From Pedobacter steynii (GTDB lineage: Bacteria > Bacteroidota > Bacteroidia > Sphingobacteriales > Sphingobacteriaceae): a DNA stretch of 64,000 nucleotides. This document shows, in pieces, positions 50,389 to 59,609 of the stretch. Where the stretch lies: contig NZ_CP017141.1 in assembly GCF_001721645.1 (NCBI RefSeq), positions 2,418,001-2,482,000 on the forward strand. Reading direction: 5' to 3'. The notes beneath the pieces were generated by a model, which saw only the letters and a program-made list of their open reading frames with translations, had not been told where the DNA came from and did no database searches. The position numbers and the translations under genes were made by a program. Every line of letters starts with the position of its first letter. The stretch's first letter is position 1.

Positions 50389-52176
50389 TTATAAAACAGG
50401 TTGCAGAATCACAGACTTTAATTTGAATAATTCTTTCGCATTTGTTTCCGGACTTATTTTTATTGTATAAATCCCTGTTTTGGCCACAGATACAATAGCT
50501 ACAGGGTGTTTAATAAATAATAATGGTTTTCCCGAACTGTATTCGGAAGTTCTCAGGGTTTGAAATTTGTATGTTTTATGGGCAAATTCCATAATTCCTT
50601 CCTGTTTTGCATTTTCTTCGGAACAGGAGTATTCCAATAGAATTTTATAGTCGCCAGATGCTGTAATGTTAAATTTAAATTCTACCTGATCCTCAGGTTT
50701 GGTCATATGGAGGATGCAGGGAATATGTTTCCAGTCTCCGAAATAATGACTGTAAGTAAGGGTTTCCATTTTTGCAGCTCCACTGGTGTTGGCATTAGCC
50801 ACCTCCAGAATATTCGCTTCATATTGATCGGAAACCGTTGGGATATTGTTTAGATAGCCATCATTCAATATTCCTTTATACTCTACCGCAATCACAGTAT
50901 TGTACTGGTCTGGGGAATGCGGCATGTCGACGCTAAGGATCTGATCTTTCAGGGAATATTTTAAAGGAGCATTATCGGTGAGCCGGTAAACTTTAGTAAT
51001 GGTGCTGTTTATGCCTGGCACAATGATTTTGCCATTTCCTGGGGGATAAAGAACATGAAGAAATAATCTTCCAGGTTTAGAAGTGCTGACACCCCAGGGC
51101 TGCGCTGGAATGGGCCCGTAGGTACTTTCGTATATGCTTTCTCCGTTAGCTTTTAACCAGACACCGGTTGCCCTGAGAAATTTTTCTGAATAATAGGGGA
51201 TTTTTCCTTCTCCATCCGGACCTACATTAAGCATCAGATTTCCACCTTTAGAAGCCACATTTGCCAACAGGTGAATGATTTCAGCAGGTGATTTGAAATT
51301 CATATCATGACTGATGTAACCCCAGGAGTCATTATGGGTATAGATGGATTCCCAGGCACCCTTAATTGGAGTTGCAGGAACTTCCGAATCCCCAAAAGTC
51401 CGGTAGTCGCCTAATCCCTGCCCAACGCGGCTGCTAAACAAACTTTTAGGCTGAAGAGCATGCATTTCGTCTACCAGTTTCTGAGTCTGTTCTTTATTTA
51501 ATCCACCAGGCATATCAAACCAGACTATGCCAAGATTGCCATAATTGGTTAATAATTCTTTGAGTTGCGGGATCGATTTTTCCTTATAATATTTTAGATA
51601 GTCTTTATCTGCCTCTTTGAAATCCCATTTGTTACCTCCTCCATTAGGCTCATGCCAGTCTAGAAACTGAGAATAATAAAAACCAAATTCAATGCCTCTT
51701 TTTCTGGTAGCATCTGCCAGGGCTTTCATGGGATCTTTGCCATAAGGAGAGGCTTTTACGATATTGAAATCACTGACTTTAGAGTCATACATCGCAAATC
51801 CTTCATGATGTTTTGCGGTGATCACCAGATAACGGATTCCGGCATCTTTCGCCAGGTCTGCCCATTTCTGAGCATTAAACTTAACCGGATTAAAACTGGA
51901 AGCAACCTTTGCATATTCTGTGGCAGGGATTTTTGCCTGATTCATCAGCCACTCTCCACTACCATAATAATCTTTATCTTTCCATACACCAGCCAGCTTT
52001 GAATATAGTCCCCAATGAATAAATAGGCCAAACTTGGCATTCTTAAACCAAAGGGTATTTGGATTTTCCTTTGCATTTACCTCTTTGTCCCATCTGTCAA
52101 TATCCTGTGCAAATGAAAAGCTATAGGACAAAAAGCATAAAAAAATGCAAATAATGGTTTTTCTGATATGGTTCAT
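50389..52176 (-). CDS. glycoside hydrolase family 29 alpha-L-fucosidase
   Basis: This 595-residue secreted enzyme has a signal peptide (about 1-23, ending FSFAQD) and a GH29 catalytic domain (GLFIHWGLYSK; KHHEGFAMYDS). The nucleophile is Asp221 in VWFDMPGG. A C-terminal beta region (about 470-595) is probably carbohydrate-binding. GH29 removes terminal alpha-L-fucose; here the usual WFDG reads WFDMPG. It converges on the MFS transporter of the cytochrome operon with 47 bases between, so the shared location may or may not mean a shared substrate. Confidence 0.92.
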   Translation of the reverse strand: MNHIRKTIICIFLCFLSYSFSFAQDIDRWDKEVNAKENPNTLWFKNAKFGLFIHWGLYSKLAGVWKDKDYYGSGEWLMNQAKIPATEYAKVASSFNPVKFNAQKWADLAKDAGIRYLVITAKHHEGFAMYDSKVSDFNIVKASPYGKDPMKALADATRKRGIEFGFYYSQFLDWHEPNGGGNKWDFKEADKDYLKYYKEKSIPQLKELLTNYGNLGIVWFDMPGGLNKEQTQKLVDEMHALQPKSLFSSRVGQGLGDYRTFGDSEVPATPIKGAWESIYTHNDSWGYISHDMNFKSPAEIIHLLANVASKGGNLMLNVGPDGEGKIPYYSEKFLRATGVWLKANGESIYESTYGPIPAQPWGVSTSKPGRLFLHVLYPPGNGKIIVPGINSTITKVYRLTDNAPLKYSLKDQILSVDMPHSPDQYNTVIAVEYKGILNDGYLNNIPTVSDQYEANILEVANANTSGAAKMETLTYSHYFGDWKHIPCILHMTKPEDQVEFKFNITASGDYKILLEYSCSEENAKQEGIMEFAHKTYKFQTLRTSEYSSGKPLLFIKHPVAIVSVAKTGIYTIKISPETNAKELFKLKSVILQPVL

Positions 52177-52375
52177 ACAATTATTAGTCCTTGCTGGTTA
52201 GTCGGTTACTAAGTTAATAAGCATGAATTTTTATTGTTCTCTCTTTATAGCTAATCATTAAGCTTTTTTGGCAAGATATTCACATTCTTGGGCAATACTT
52301 GGTTGTTTGCGTTAAATGGTTTAGGTTTATCCTCCCAAATGTGCAGAAAGCGTAGAAATAGAAGCTGGAATAGAA

Positions 52376-53446
52376 ATGGAATTAGGTAGAATGACGAATA
52401 TTAAAGTAACAATTAACTGGCTAGATTTATTAAAAGTAATCGCTGTATTTATGGTGATTGTAGCACATGCAAATGATTGCATTATCCTAAATCAGGACGG
52501 TAATTTTAATTTTGAATGGGGCACTTATATCGGCTCTTTATATCGTTTTGCGGTTCCTTTGTTTGTGTTGATATCGGGAGTACTGTTACTGCCTACAAAG
52601 CTGAATCTATTGGAGTTTTATAAAAAACGCCTCTGGCGGATCCTCCCTGCACTACTTTTTTGGGGTATGGCATATGTTTTGTTCGATGGGATCATTCTGA
52701 ACCCTAAAACCTGGGATAAAATATTCATGGATATCGTCAGACTTCCATTGAGCTTTGGAGATGCTTCCCCCCACCTTTGGTATTTATACATGTTGGTAGG
52801 ATTATACCTGATCATTCCACTCATTTCTCCATGGGTAGCTAAAGCGACAAAAAGAGAACTGGAAATGGTATTGGGCATCTTTATTTTCTCCACTTTCATT
52901 CCGTATCTGAAGTTTCTGACGGGCCTGGCATTTGGAGTCTGTGACTGGAATGAATTTCACTCCTTTTATTATCTGTCTGGTTTTATAGGATACTTATTAA
53001 TGGGGTATTACCTGTATACTTATTTGCCGGGATGGAGCATTAAAGCAAAAAGATGGACTGGTATGTTTCTGTTTCTAACAGGATATGGAATAACCTATTA
53101 TCTGACGATCAGTGTACCTTTCTCCATTCCCAACATTGAAATGGTATGGTATTACTGCTCTCCTAATGTTCTTTTAGAAGCTGTCGGTATATTTATGCTA
53201 CTAGAAGGAATAACGATTAAAGAAGGTTTTTTCTTAAAGATGATCAATGCCATTGCACATTACTCTTTTGGAATTTTTCTCGTTCATTATTTTTTTATTG
53301 GGCCAGTTTTCAGATATATGGCAGTTCACTTTGGCCTGCATCCGGGATTAAATGTATTGGTATCTGCCACATTAACGTTAATGATTGCTTTCGTGATAAC
53401 CTGGCTTCTTGCGCGCCTTAAGCTGACCCGGAAATTAGTGAGTTAA
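52376..53446 (+). CDS. acyltransferase 3 family membrane protein
   Basis: This 356-residue protein has about ten membrane helices. The family motif is near the start: DLLKVIAVFMVIVAHAND with the catalytic His31. An RFAVPLFVLISGVLL segment follows. Such enzymes O-acetylate or succinylate surface polysaccharide, peptidoglycan or lipids. An ATG at 52391 (MTNIKV) is an alternative start five codons downstream. It is monocistronic. Confidence 0.88.
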   Translation: MELGRMTNIKVTINWLDLLKVIAVFMVIVAHANDCIILNQDGNFNFEWGTYIGSLYRFAVPLFVLISGVLLLPTKLNLLEFYKKRLWRILPALLFWGMAYVLFDGIILNPKTWDKIFMDIVRLPLSFGDASPHLWYLYMLVGLYLIIPLISPWVAKATKRELEMVLGIFIFSTFIPYLKFLTGLAFGVCDWNEFHSFYYLSGFIGYLLMGYYLYTYLPGWSIKAKRWTGMFLFLTGYGITYYLTISVPFSIPNIEMVWYYCSPNVLLEAVGIFMLLEGITIKEGFFLKMINAIAHYSFGIFLVHYFFIGPVFRYMAVHFGLHPGLNVLVSATLTLMIAFVITWLLARLKLTRKLVS

Positions 53447-53513
53447 GCTTACTGAGTTCCTTCGATCAGGATGATTGCCCGTAGCGGCTGCATGCCAATC
53501 GAAGGAAATACTG

Positions 53514-53825
53514 TTATTTTTCGTAATTTGCTCCCAGTATCTTTTTGATCAGCCTCAGTATCCGTTGGAGGTTGTAGTTATGGTTCTGATCTGACATGAT
53601 ATGAGACAGGATAAAATTCTCGTCACAGGCCTTTATGGTGGCCAAAGATACCTCAAGGATTTCAGCAATTTTTTTTAATGAATCGTCTCCGATCACAGCT
53701 CTCTGTTCCATTCTTGATACTGCCTGCTGACTTACTCCCAGAGCCTTAGCTAATGTTTCCTGTTTCATTTCACGAGCTGTACGGATGCGGCTTACGTTCT
53801 TTCCCAAATGAGGTTTCCTTGTCAT
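53514..53825 (-). CDS. XRE-family helix-turn-helix regulator
   Basis: This 103-residue protein carries a clear Cro/CI-type HTH at about 12-66 (MKQETLAKALGVSQQAVSRM) and a short C-terminal segment without known domain. It is divergent from another XRE-like gene, with 142 bases between the starts. Confidence 0.85.
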   Translation of the reverse strand: MTRKPHLGKNVSRIRTAREMKQETLAKALGVSQQAVSRMEQRAVIGDDSLKKIAEILEVSLATIKACDENFILSHIMSDQNHNYNLQRILRLIKKILGANYEK

Positions 53826-53940
53826 AATGTTACTTTGTTTTTAAAATTTGTGGTATTGCCTGAATAACCATTTGTATAATACAACCTCTTCGTTTGTTAA
53901 TTACAACGTTACATAATGAAGTAAATAAAGTTGTTATTTT

Positions 53941-53948
53941 TACTTTTG
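53941..53948 (+). promoter_or_regulatory. -7 element upstream of the XRE-like gene
   Basis: TACTTTTG matches TAnnTTTG exactly and lies 19 bases before the ATG at 53968. No TTTG is found at the expected upstream distance, so this may be an activated or weak promoter. Confidence 0.45.
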
Positions 53949-53967
53949 GTTAATTAAAGCGAAAATT

Positions 53968-54621
53968 ATGACAATTATATCTAAAAGAAAAGAAAGTAGC
54001 CTAAAAGTTAGTTTTGTAACCTTCGATCTGATCTATTTCATTCAGATGAAAAGAATTGCCTGCAGCTTGTCTCAGGAAGAACTGTCCTTTTTAATCGGTA
54101 GAGGAAATAATTTTATTACCGAGCGGGAAACCTTTAAAATGAACAAAGAATTGTGGTTGGGGGATATTTCAGTGATGTCAATGATATTTGACTGCAGGCC
54201 TGCGGAATTTTTCAGAAAGGTGAGGGGAAAGGAAAACGAGATTCGATTGTTATCCAGACAAAGCGTATTGGGCGATTATATTCAGTATGAGGTGTTTGGC
54301 TTGCGTCAGGATGATTCAATTGAATTGTTATATATGATCAATGAAGAAGACCCTTCAAAGAAGTATGATGATAGAGAAAAGTCATTTCTGTTAAAAATTG
54401 CGAAGAAAGAGGTGACCGGATTGATCAATGAAGGTTATTTTGCCGGAATAGAAAGGGGGCCTTTTGAAATATTCAGAGAATGCCGCACAAGAGGAGGACA
54501 TTTAATTAAAGCATATTTTGTAGCTCAGGCATTAAATGAATATTTGTTGGGAACCGGTCGCCTGGCCGTACTTAAGAAATATAAACATAAGGATAAAGGG
54601 TTTGTATATCAGGGCTCATAA
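53968..54621 (+). CDS. XRE-like DNA-binding protein with a C-terminal domain of unknown function
   Basis: This is a 217-residue protein. Residues 22-80 have HTH layout (RIACSLSQEELSFLIGRGNN), with a degenerate recognition helix. The rest (about 85-200) is an unknown mixed helical domain with a DDREKSFLLKIAKKEV segment and FRECRTRGGHLIKAYFVAQA near the end. I do not recognise the C-terminal domain. It is divergent from the 53514-53825 regulator and may share its control region. Confidence 0.75.
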   Translation: MTIISKRKESSLKVSFVTFDLIYFIQMKRIACSLSQEELSFLIGRGNNFITERETFKMNKELWLGDISVMSMIFDCRPAEFFRKVRGKENEIRLLSRQSVLGDYIQYEVFGLRQDDSIELLYMINEEDPSKKYDDREKSFLLKIAKKEVTGLINEGYFAGIERGPFEIFRECRTRGGHLIKAYFVAQALNEYLLGTGRLAVLKKYKHKDKGFVYQGS

Positions 54622-54722
54622 GGAGGATCACCCGCTAAATAGATGGAAATTAATATTCACTTAAATGGTATTTTTAATATTTTAGTGAAATCTTATTTTT
54701 TACGACCACTAAACCAACGAAA

Positions 54723-55184
54723 ATGAATTTAAAAATTAGCGCTCTGTTAGTGACTTCTGTTTTGCTTCCAGCTTTAAAATTTCTGAATAATGAGCAACCC
54801 AAAAATGTTCCTATTAAAGGAACCTGGCAGCTGGTATCGGGAATTACGATTCAAAAGGGAGATACTACCTTTACTGATTACAGAAAAGGTATGAAGCAGA
54901 TAAAGATTATCAATGATACCCATTTTGCTTTTCTTAACCACGATTTGAAGATGGGAAAGGATACTGCTTCGATTTTTGTTGCCGGGGGAGGGAGGTATAC
55001 TTTAAAAGGAGATGAATATACCGAGCACCTGGAATATTGTAATTACAGGGAATGGGAGAATAAGACTTTTGTATTCAAAGTAAAGTTAAAAAATGATACC
55101 TTGACTCAGCAGGGAATAGAGAAAGATGAGAAAATTGGGGTGGACAGGGAAATCATTGAAAAATATATTAAATTAAAGGATTAA
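54723..55184 (+). CDS. lipocalin-like/DUF4488-type beta protein
   Basis: This is a 153-residue protein. The hydrophobic N terminus (MNLKISALLVTSVLLPAL) looks like a signal peptide. The body opens with IKGTWQLVSG, the strand-one motif of lipocalin-like domains in Bacteroidota, and is beta-rich. Ligand unknown. Its last base overlaps the start of the HTH_42 gene (TAATG). Confidence 0.72.
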   Translation: MNLKISALLVTSVLLPALKFLNNEQPKNVPIKGTWQLVSGITIQKGDTTFTDYRKGMKQIKIINDTHFAFLNHDLKMGKDTASIFVAGGGRYTLKGDEYTEHLEYCNYREWENKTFVFKVKLKNDTLTQQGIEKDEKIGVDREIIEKYIKLKD

Positions 55185-56287
55185 TGATGAAGCCAAGGGA
55201 TATTTCTAGTATCAGGTTAATTAACCAGCAAATTGAAACAAGTAGCTTTACCTGTGGAAAAGAGCTGGTATCCTGGATGGGAGCCATGCAGGCACAAGAT
55301 TATGCAATGGCCAGCTGGGGAATCGGATTAAGAATCCCTGGTTTTACAGAAAAAAAGGTTCAGGCAGAAATTGATCAGGGGAGAATTCTAAGAACTCACC
55401 TGCTGCGGCCAACCTGGCATTTTGTGGCGGCGGATGATATCTGGTGGATGCTGGAACTCACTGCTTCTCATGTAAAGACAAAGTCCAGATCCAGGTTTAA
55501 AGAACTTGGCTTAAGTCCCGAGATCTGCCAGAAAAGTAACCGGATTATAGAAAAGGCTTTTTCAAAAAATAAATACTTAACCAGAGAAGAACTACATGCT
55601 GAAATTGAAAACAATAAGCTAAGCATCGATAAGGATCGTTTGACTTACCTTATCTTTTGGGCAGAATTAGAAGGGATTTTATGTAGCGGAATAAAAAGAG
55701 ATAAAAATCAAACTTACGCGATTCTCGGGGACCGGGTGCCTAAACCCAGTTCTTTATCGAGGGATGAAGCATTGGCGAAACTGGCATTTACCTATTTTTC
55801 GAGTCATTGTCCGGCGAGCCTTGCCGATTTTTCCTGGTGGTCGGGATTGTCTGTTACAGATGCAAAAAGAGCGATGGAAATAATCCGTCCAAAATTTATC
55901 TTTGAAACAATTGCCGATCAGCAATATTGGTTTCCGGAAAACTTTTCTACGCCCTTCCCTAAAAATTCTTCTGTGCATTTGCTGCCGGCTTTTGATGAAT
56001 TTCTCATCAGCTATAAAGATAGAACTGCTGCATTTCCTCTGGGACATCACCCTAAAGCATTCACCATTAATGGAATTTTTCATCCTGTTATTGTTGTAAA
56101 CGGGCAGGTTAAAGGGATATGGAAGAGAACAATAAAGAAAGATAAAGTTTACTTCGAACCTTTCTTTTTTAATCCGGTACCGCAAAAAACTTTAGACTTA
56201 ACAAAGAAAGCTGCCATAAATTTTGCTGAATTTCTGGATAAAAAAATAGAAATTTTAAATCAGGATAAATTTGATGAAAAAAGATAG
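55184..56287 (+). CDS. HTH_42 (YcaQ/AlkX-like) winged-helix protein
   Basis: This is a 367-residue protein of the winged-helix family PF06224, which includes the E. coli interstrand-crosslink glycosylase YcaQ (AlkX). GAMQAQDYAMASWGIGLR lies near residues 30-47 and LRTHLLRPTWHFVAADDIW at about 68-86; LLPAFDEFLISYKDR is also typical. DNA repair is a possible role but not shown, because the YcaQ catalytic pattern cannot be placed with certainty. It begins inside the stop of the lipocalin-like gene, so the two are co-translated. Confidence 0.78.
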   Translation: MMKPRDISSIRLINQQIETSSFTCGKELVSWMGAMQAQDYAMASWGIGLRIPGFTEKKVQAEIDQGRILRTHLLRPTWHFVAADDIWWMLELTASHVKTKSRSRFKELGLSPEICQKSNRIIEKAFSKNKYLTREELHAEIENNKLSIDKDRLTYLIFWAELEGILCSGIKRDKNQTYAILGDRVPKPSSLSRDEALAKLAFTYFSSHCPASLADFSWWSGLSVTDAKRAMEIIRPKFIFETIADQQYWFPENFSTPFPKNSSVHLLPAFDEFLISYKDRTAAFPLGHHPKAFTINGIFHPVIVVNGQVKGIWKRTIKKDKVYFEPFFFNPVPQKTLDLTKKAAINFAEFLDKKIEILNQDKFDEKR

Positions 56288-56331
56288 AGACGCTGCTGTT
56301 ATGGGAATTTTTTATATCCAGGCATTTGGGC

Positions 56332-56339
56332 TATCTTTG
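56332..56339 (+). promoter_or_regulatory. -7 element upstream of a small ORF
   Basis: TATCTTTG matches TAnnTTTG exactly. Transcription from it would begin near 56343-56346, at or next to the ATG of a 49-codon ORF. The expected upstream TTTG is not convincing. Confidence 0.45.
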
Positions 56340-56343
56340 TTTA

Positions 56344-56493
56344 ATGAATTCCGCCAGGCAGTTAAATAAAACAGGAAATAGTCAGTTTGCTACGCAATTG
56401 CGGACCGCTATAACAATGTTCTGCCGTTTTCTTTCCCAGCAATATCGATTGGGAGATTCTTTTCTTAAAAGTAGCAAGGACTTTATTAATTAA
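56344..56493 (+). CDS. possible 49-residue ORF
   Basis: The frame starts ATG AAT TCC and ends TAA at 56491-56493, giving a basic peptide of 49 residues (MNSARQLNKT...) with no recognisable domain. Its only support is the exact -7 element immediately upstream, which would make the transcript nearly leaderless. It could equally be chance. Confidence 0.25.
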   Translation: MNSARQLNKTGNSQFATQLRTAITMFCRFLSQQYRLGDSFLKSSKDFIN

Positions 56494-56563
56494 GCCCCAG
56501 CCTCTCTGAAGGTTTGGGGTTGGTTACCTTACTCTCTTTTTCTTTTACCTTTTTGTTTTCATC

Positions 56564-56734
56564 ATGAAAAAATTGGATATGACGCCTCTTTTTAAGGCTG
56601 TTCTTATGCTTCCTTATTTATTGAACCTCTTTGTTTTATTGCTCGCAGTCTTCTTATTGAAACCAATATGGATTGGCCTTTCTGTGTCTTTTTATATAGG
56701 ATTATCGGAGATTCAGTCCGTACGGATAACATGA
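56564..56734 (+). CDS. possible 56-residue small membrane protein
   Basis: The ATG at 56564 begins a 56-residue peptide with a hydrophobic centre (residues about 9-46; LMLPYLLNLFVLLLAVFLL) after a short K/D leader. One or two membrane helices are likely. No ribosome site is evident. It shares the TGA/ATG junction (56731-56734) with a 27-codon frame that ends in a hairpin. Weak evidence overall. Confidence 0.35.
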   Translation: MKKLDMTPLFKAVLMLPYLLNLFVLLLAVFLLKPIWIGLSVSFYIGLSEIQSVRIT

Positions 56735-56796
56735 AAGGTGAATACTTGAAAAAGATGAAAAAATTAATCAGGAGAACCCAGGATTTTGATGATTTG

Positions 56797-56822
56797 GCCC
56801 CAGTTGAATTTTAGACTGGGGC
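56797..56822 (+). terminator. hairpin between the small ORFs and the GreA-like gene
   Basis: GCCCCAGT pairs perfectly with ACTGGGGC around a ten-base loop, without a T run. It may be a terminator-like or attenuator-like structure upstream of the GreA-like gene. Confidence 0.4.
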
Positions 56823-56864
56823 TAAGGGCAGTAAAATTATTTGAATCATTTAATCCATATACAC

Positions 56865-57266
56865 ATGAACACAACATCATTAAAAATAGACAATACACCA
56901 ATTATATTATCAACAGGAATTTTTGATTTGTTAAAAGACCATATCAGAAGAAGAAAGTTAAGCAGGTTCAATGAGGAAAAACTGAAACTGGAGCTTCGTT
57001 ATGCAAGACAGGTACTAAGAAAAGAATTGCCTGAGGAGGTCGTGACTGTAAACCGTCGGGTTCGCGTAAAGGAATTGGAATCCGGAAAGGAATTTACCTA
57101 TAAACTGGTTGCTCCGGGAAAAGCAAGAGATAAGCATAAGACCTTATCTATTTTATCACCTATAGGCGTGGCAATGTTGGGTTATATGAAAGGAGCTAAA
57201 TTGCAATGGGAAATGTCTGATGGGATAAAAGCATATCAGATAGAAGAGGTGACCGAACTAAATTAA
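56865..57266 (+). CDS. GreA/GreB C-terminal-domain (Rnk-like) protein
   Basis: This is a 133-residue protein. After a helical N-terminal part (about 1-60) comes a GreA C-terminal FKBP-like domain (VRVKELESGKEFTYKLVAPG; SPIGVAMLGYMKGA). The length fits Rnk-like proteins that bind RNA polymerase near the secondary channel. The ATG at 56865 is preferred; a TTG at 56841 adds eight residues. A strong hairpin follows. Confidence 0.8.
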   Translation: MNTTSLKIDNTPIILSTGIFDLLKDHIRRRKLSRFNEEKLKLELRYARQVLRKELPEEVVTVNRRVRVKELESGKEFTYKLVAPGKARDKHKTLSILSPIGVAMLGYMKGAKLQWEMSDGIKAYQIEEVTELN

Positions 57267-57274
57267 TAATAGAC

Positions 57275-57309
57275 TAAGGCCGTTCAGAATATCCGTCTGA
57301 ACGGCCTTA
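57275..57309 (+). terminator. 14-bp perfect hairpin after the GreA-like gene
   Basis: TAAGGCCGTTCAGA pairs with TCTGAACGGCCTTA across a seven-base loop (14 perfect pairs). There is no T run beyond the stem. It separates the GreA-like gene from the convergent EamA gene. Confidence 0.75.
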
Positions 57310-57338
57310 ATTATAGGAAAGAGGCAGGCTTTTCTTTG

Positions 57339-58313
57339 TTAAGTTTTATCAACCTGTAATTCTGTTTTTATAGCTGCGGGTTTTGTGCTACTCCTGTATT
57401 TGACCAGGTTAATGAGAAGCACACTTGCCAGGATAACTACCAATCCTAAAATCTGAATTAAGGTCACCTTCTCATTGGTAAAGCATATACTCAGTAGCAC
57501 TGCTACTACGGGATTCACATAAGCGTAGGTACTTACCTGTGTTGCAGGACGAACGCTCAACAACCATACGTAAGCACTAAAAGCGGCAATGGACCCGAAG
57601 ATAATGAGATAGCCAATAGATAACCAGGCATCTAATGGGATGCTATTCCAATGGAAGTTATTGAATTCTGAATTGAGTAAACTCCCCGGGAAAAATGCGA
57701 CCCCGGCGGCAAGCATCTGCCAGGAGGTATTTACTGCTACCGAACTGTTTGGATCAGATTTGTATTTAGAGAATAAAGATCCGCCGGCCCAGGCAACCGG
57801 ACCAATAATTAATAAGACCATCGCTAAAATCTGCGTGGTACTCTGACTGGTATTCAAGGCATGAATCAGCTGTTCACCGAATAGTAAAATGACCCCGATA
57901 AATCCAATAATGAGACCGGCAATTGTCGATTTGCTACCGAGATTCTCTTTCCATTTAGGTTTATCCAGAATTACGAACCAGATGGCGGCTGATGCGACCA
58001 TAATGGCAACCAGGCCACTTGGAATATACTGCTCAACCCAGATGACGATACCATTCCCGACACCGAGCATTAGAAAACCACTTATCGCAGCGTATTTTAT
58101 ATTCTGCTTATCGAAAATTTTTTCTCCCTTAAAACGACACCACGATAGGAGTAAGGCTCCGGCAACCAGGAAACGAAAAGTCCCCAGAATAAATGGAGGG
58201 AAGCCTGCAAGGGCCTTTTGGATGAAGAAGTAAGTAGAGCCCCATACCACATAAACTGTGGCAAAAGCCAGGTAAACAAGAAGTGGGGAAGCGGTTTTAT
58301 TTGCGTGTGCCAT
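57339..58313 (-). CDS. EamA/DMT family transporter
   Basis: This 324-residue protein has about ten membrane helices in two EamA repeats (YVVWGSTYFFIQKAL; VLLIIGPVAWAGGSLF). DMT proteins export amino acids or related metabolites. It is eight bases downstream of an Lrp-type regulator, a pairing that suggests amino-acid export. Confidence 0.88.
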   Translation of the reverse strand: MAHANKTASPLLVYLAFATVYVVWGSTYFFIQKALAGFPPFILGTFRFLVAGALLLSWCRFKGEKIFDKQNIKYAAISGFLMLGVGNGIVIWVEQYIPSGLVAIMVASAAIWFVILDKPKWKENLGSKSTIAGLIIGFIGVILLFGEQLIHALNTSQSTTQILAMVLLIIGPVAWAGGSLFSKYKSDPNSSVAVNTSWQMLAAGVAFFPGSLLNSEFNNFHWNSIPLDAWLSIGYLIIFGSIAAFSAYVWLLSVRPATQVSTYAYVNPVVAVLLSICFTNEKVTLIQILGLVVILASVLLINLVKYRSSTKPAAIKTELQVDKT

Positions 58314-58321
58314 AGGATGGG

Positions 58322-58801
58322 TTATTTATCTGGGATGACTAATTGTTGTGCTTCTTTTACTGTTTCCAGTACAATAGTAGTTCGAATAGAAAGTATATTG
58401 GGGATCTTACTGAATGAATTACGCATTAAAGCCATCAAAGAGGCTGAGTCAGTAGTCCGGACTTTTACCAGGTAACAGTCATCACCGGCAATAATATGAA
58501 CTTCCTGGACTTCTTCAATTTTAGCAAGCTCATTGGCAGTATCTGTGCAACCTAAACTGTGTGATGCTTTCATCGAAATGAAGGCCAGTAGTTTCAGATC
58601 AACGGCAACCGGATTGATTCTCGCTGTGTATTGAGTAATTACATTTTTCTGTTCTAATTTTTTTACCCGTTCCAGAACCGCAGATGGAGCCATCTCCAGT
58701 TCTTTTGCCATGTGAACATTAGAGATTCTTGAGTTTTCCTGCATCAACCTTAAAATGGACAGGTCAATCTTATCTAAACTGATGTTGTTTTCGATTATCA
58801 T
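58322..58801 (-). CDS. Lrp/AsnC family transcription regulator
   Basis: This 159-residue protein has an N-terminal HTH (about 10-60; ILRLMQENSRISNVHMAKEL) and a C-terminal RAM/ligand domain (about 70-150; HIIAGDDCYLVKVRTTD). Lrp-type proteins sense amino acids. It precedes the EamA gene by eight bases and probably controls it. Confidence 0.92.
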   Translation of the reverse strand: MIIENNISLDKIDLSILRLMQENSRISNVHMAKELEMAPSAVLERVKKLEQKNVITQYTARINPVAVDLKLLAFISMKASHSLGCTDTANELAKIEEVQEVHIIAGDDCYLVKVRTTDSASLMALMRNSFSKIPNILSIRTTIVLETVKEAQQLVIPDK

Positions 58802-59088
58802 TCTATAAAGTTATGTAAAATCAGAATAATATTCAAAATTATATTTAAAAATGTGATTATAATTCTATTTACATCCTCCTGAGGTCTATTTGCTAAGAGA
58901 GCTGTATTAGTGAAAAAATCATGAAGAATATAACGGCATTTCTTCTGTTCAGCGATGGATTTGTGAAGGAAAATTTTGTCTCGAATGCCCCCTTAGATTG
59001 ACATTTACGACACCCCTTAAGCGCTGGATTTAATCTTAACTTAGGTATTGTTAATCAAATAATTTTTGAATCTAAAAATCTAATAAAA

Positions 59089-59607
59089 ATGGAAGAGCTA
59101 AAAACAGATAAAAAGGCATTCATTGAAGGATTTATATTACTTTATGATTTACATACTGCACTATTTGCTAATGTGATTAAAGATGTTTCAGAAAAAGATG
59201 CTCATAAGCGCCTGGATACAAAAGCAAACCATATAGCCTGGCTGGCAGGAAGTCTTGTGCAGGAGCGGTTTGATCTCGCCAATGCCTTAAATATCGACCA
59301 GCAGCAAAAAGCTGCTACCCTGTTTGAAGGGCATAAAGGAATTCAGGATGGGCTGACTTATCCGGCATTGGAAAGTTTTAAAGAGGATTGGGACCGTATT
59401 TCTCCACTGTTGAGGACTGCATTATTAGCGGTAAGCCAAGAGAAGTTAGATAGCTCAATAGAAATGCCGGATGGAGAAATGACCTTTTTTGATTGGGTTT
59501 TCTTTATCGTTCACCGGGAATCTTACTGCATTGGACAAATTGGACTTTGGCGCAGGTTACTTGGGTATGAAGCAATGAAGTATCCGATGGAAGGTGAAAA
59601 AAAATAA
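59089..59607 (+). CDS. DinB-like metal-binding protein
   Basis: This 172-residue four-helix protein shows DinB-type metal-binding histidines by position: KANHIAWLAG near residue 47 and VHRESYCIGQIG near 145. DinB/YfiT-like proteins include thiol-transferases and damage-induced proteins; activity here is unknown. Two bases separate it from a second DinB-like gene. Confidence 0.78.
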   Translation: MEELKTDKKAFIEGFILLYDLHTALFANVIKDVSEKDAHKRLDTKANHIAWLAGSLVQERFDLANALNIDQQQKAATLFEGHKGIQDGLTYPALESFKEDWDRISPLLRTALLAVSQEKLDSSIEMPDGEMTFFDWVFFIVHRESYCIGQIGLWRRLLGYEAMKYPMEGEKK

Positions 59608-59609
59608 AG

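Noticed and set aside
58921..59001. 26-codon ORF in the gap before the DinB-like gene
   Set aside because: Too short, no promoter or ribosome site; nothing else found in this gap.
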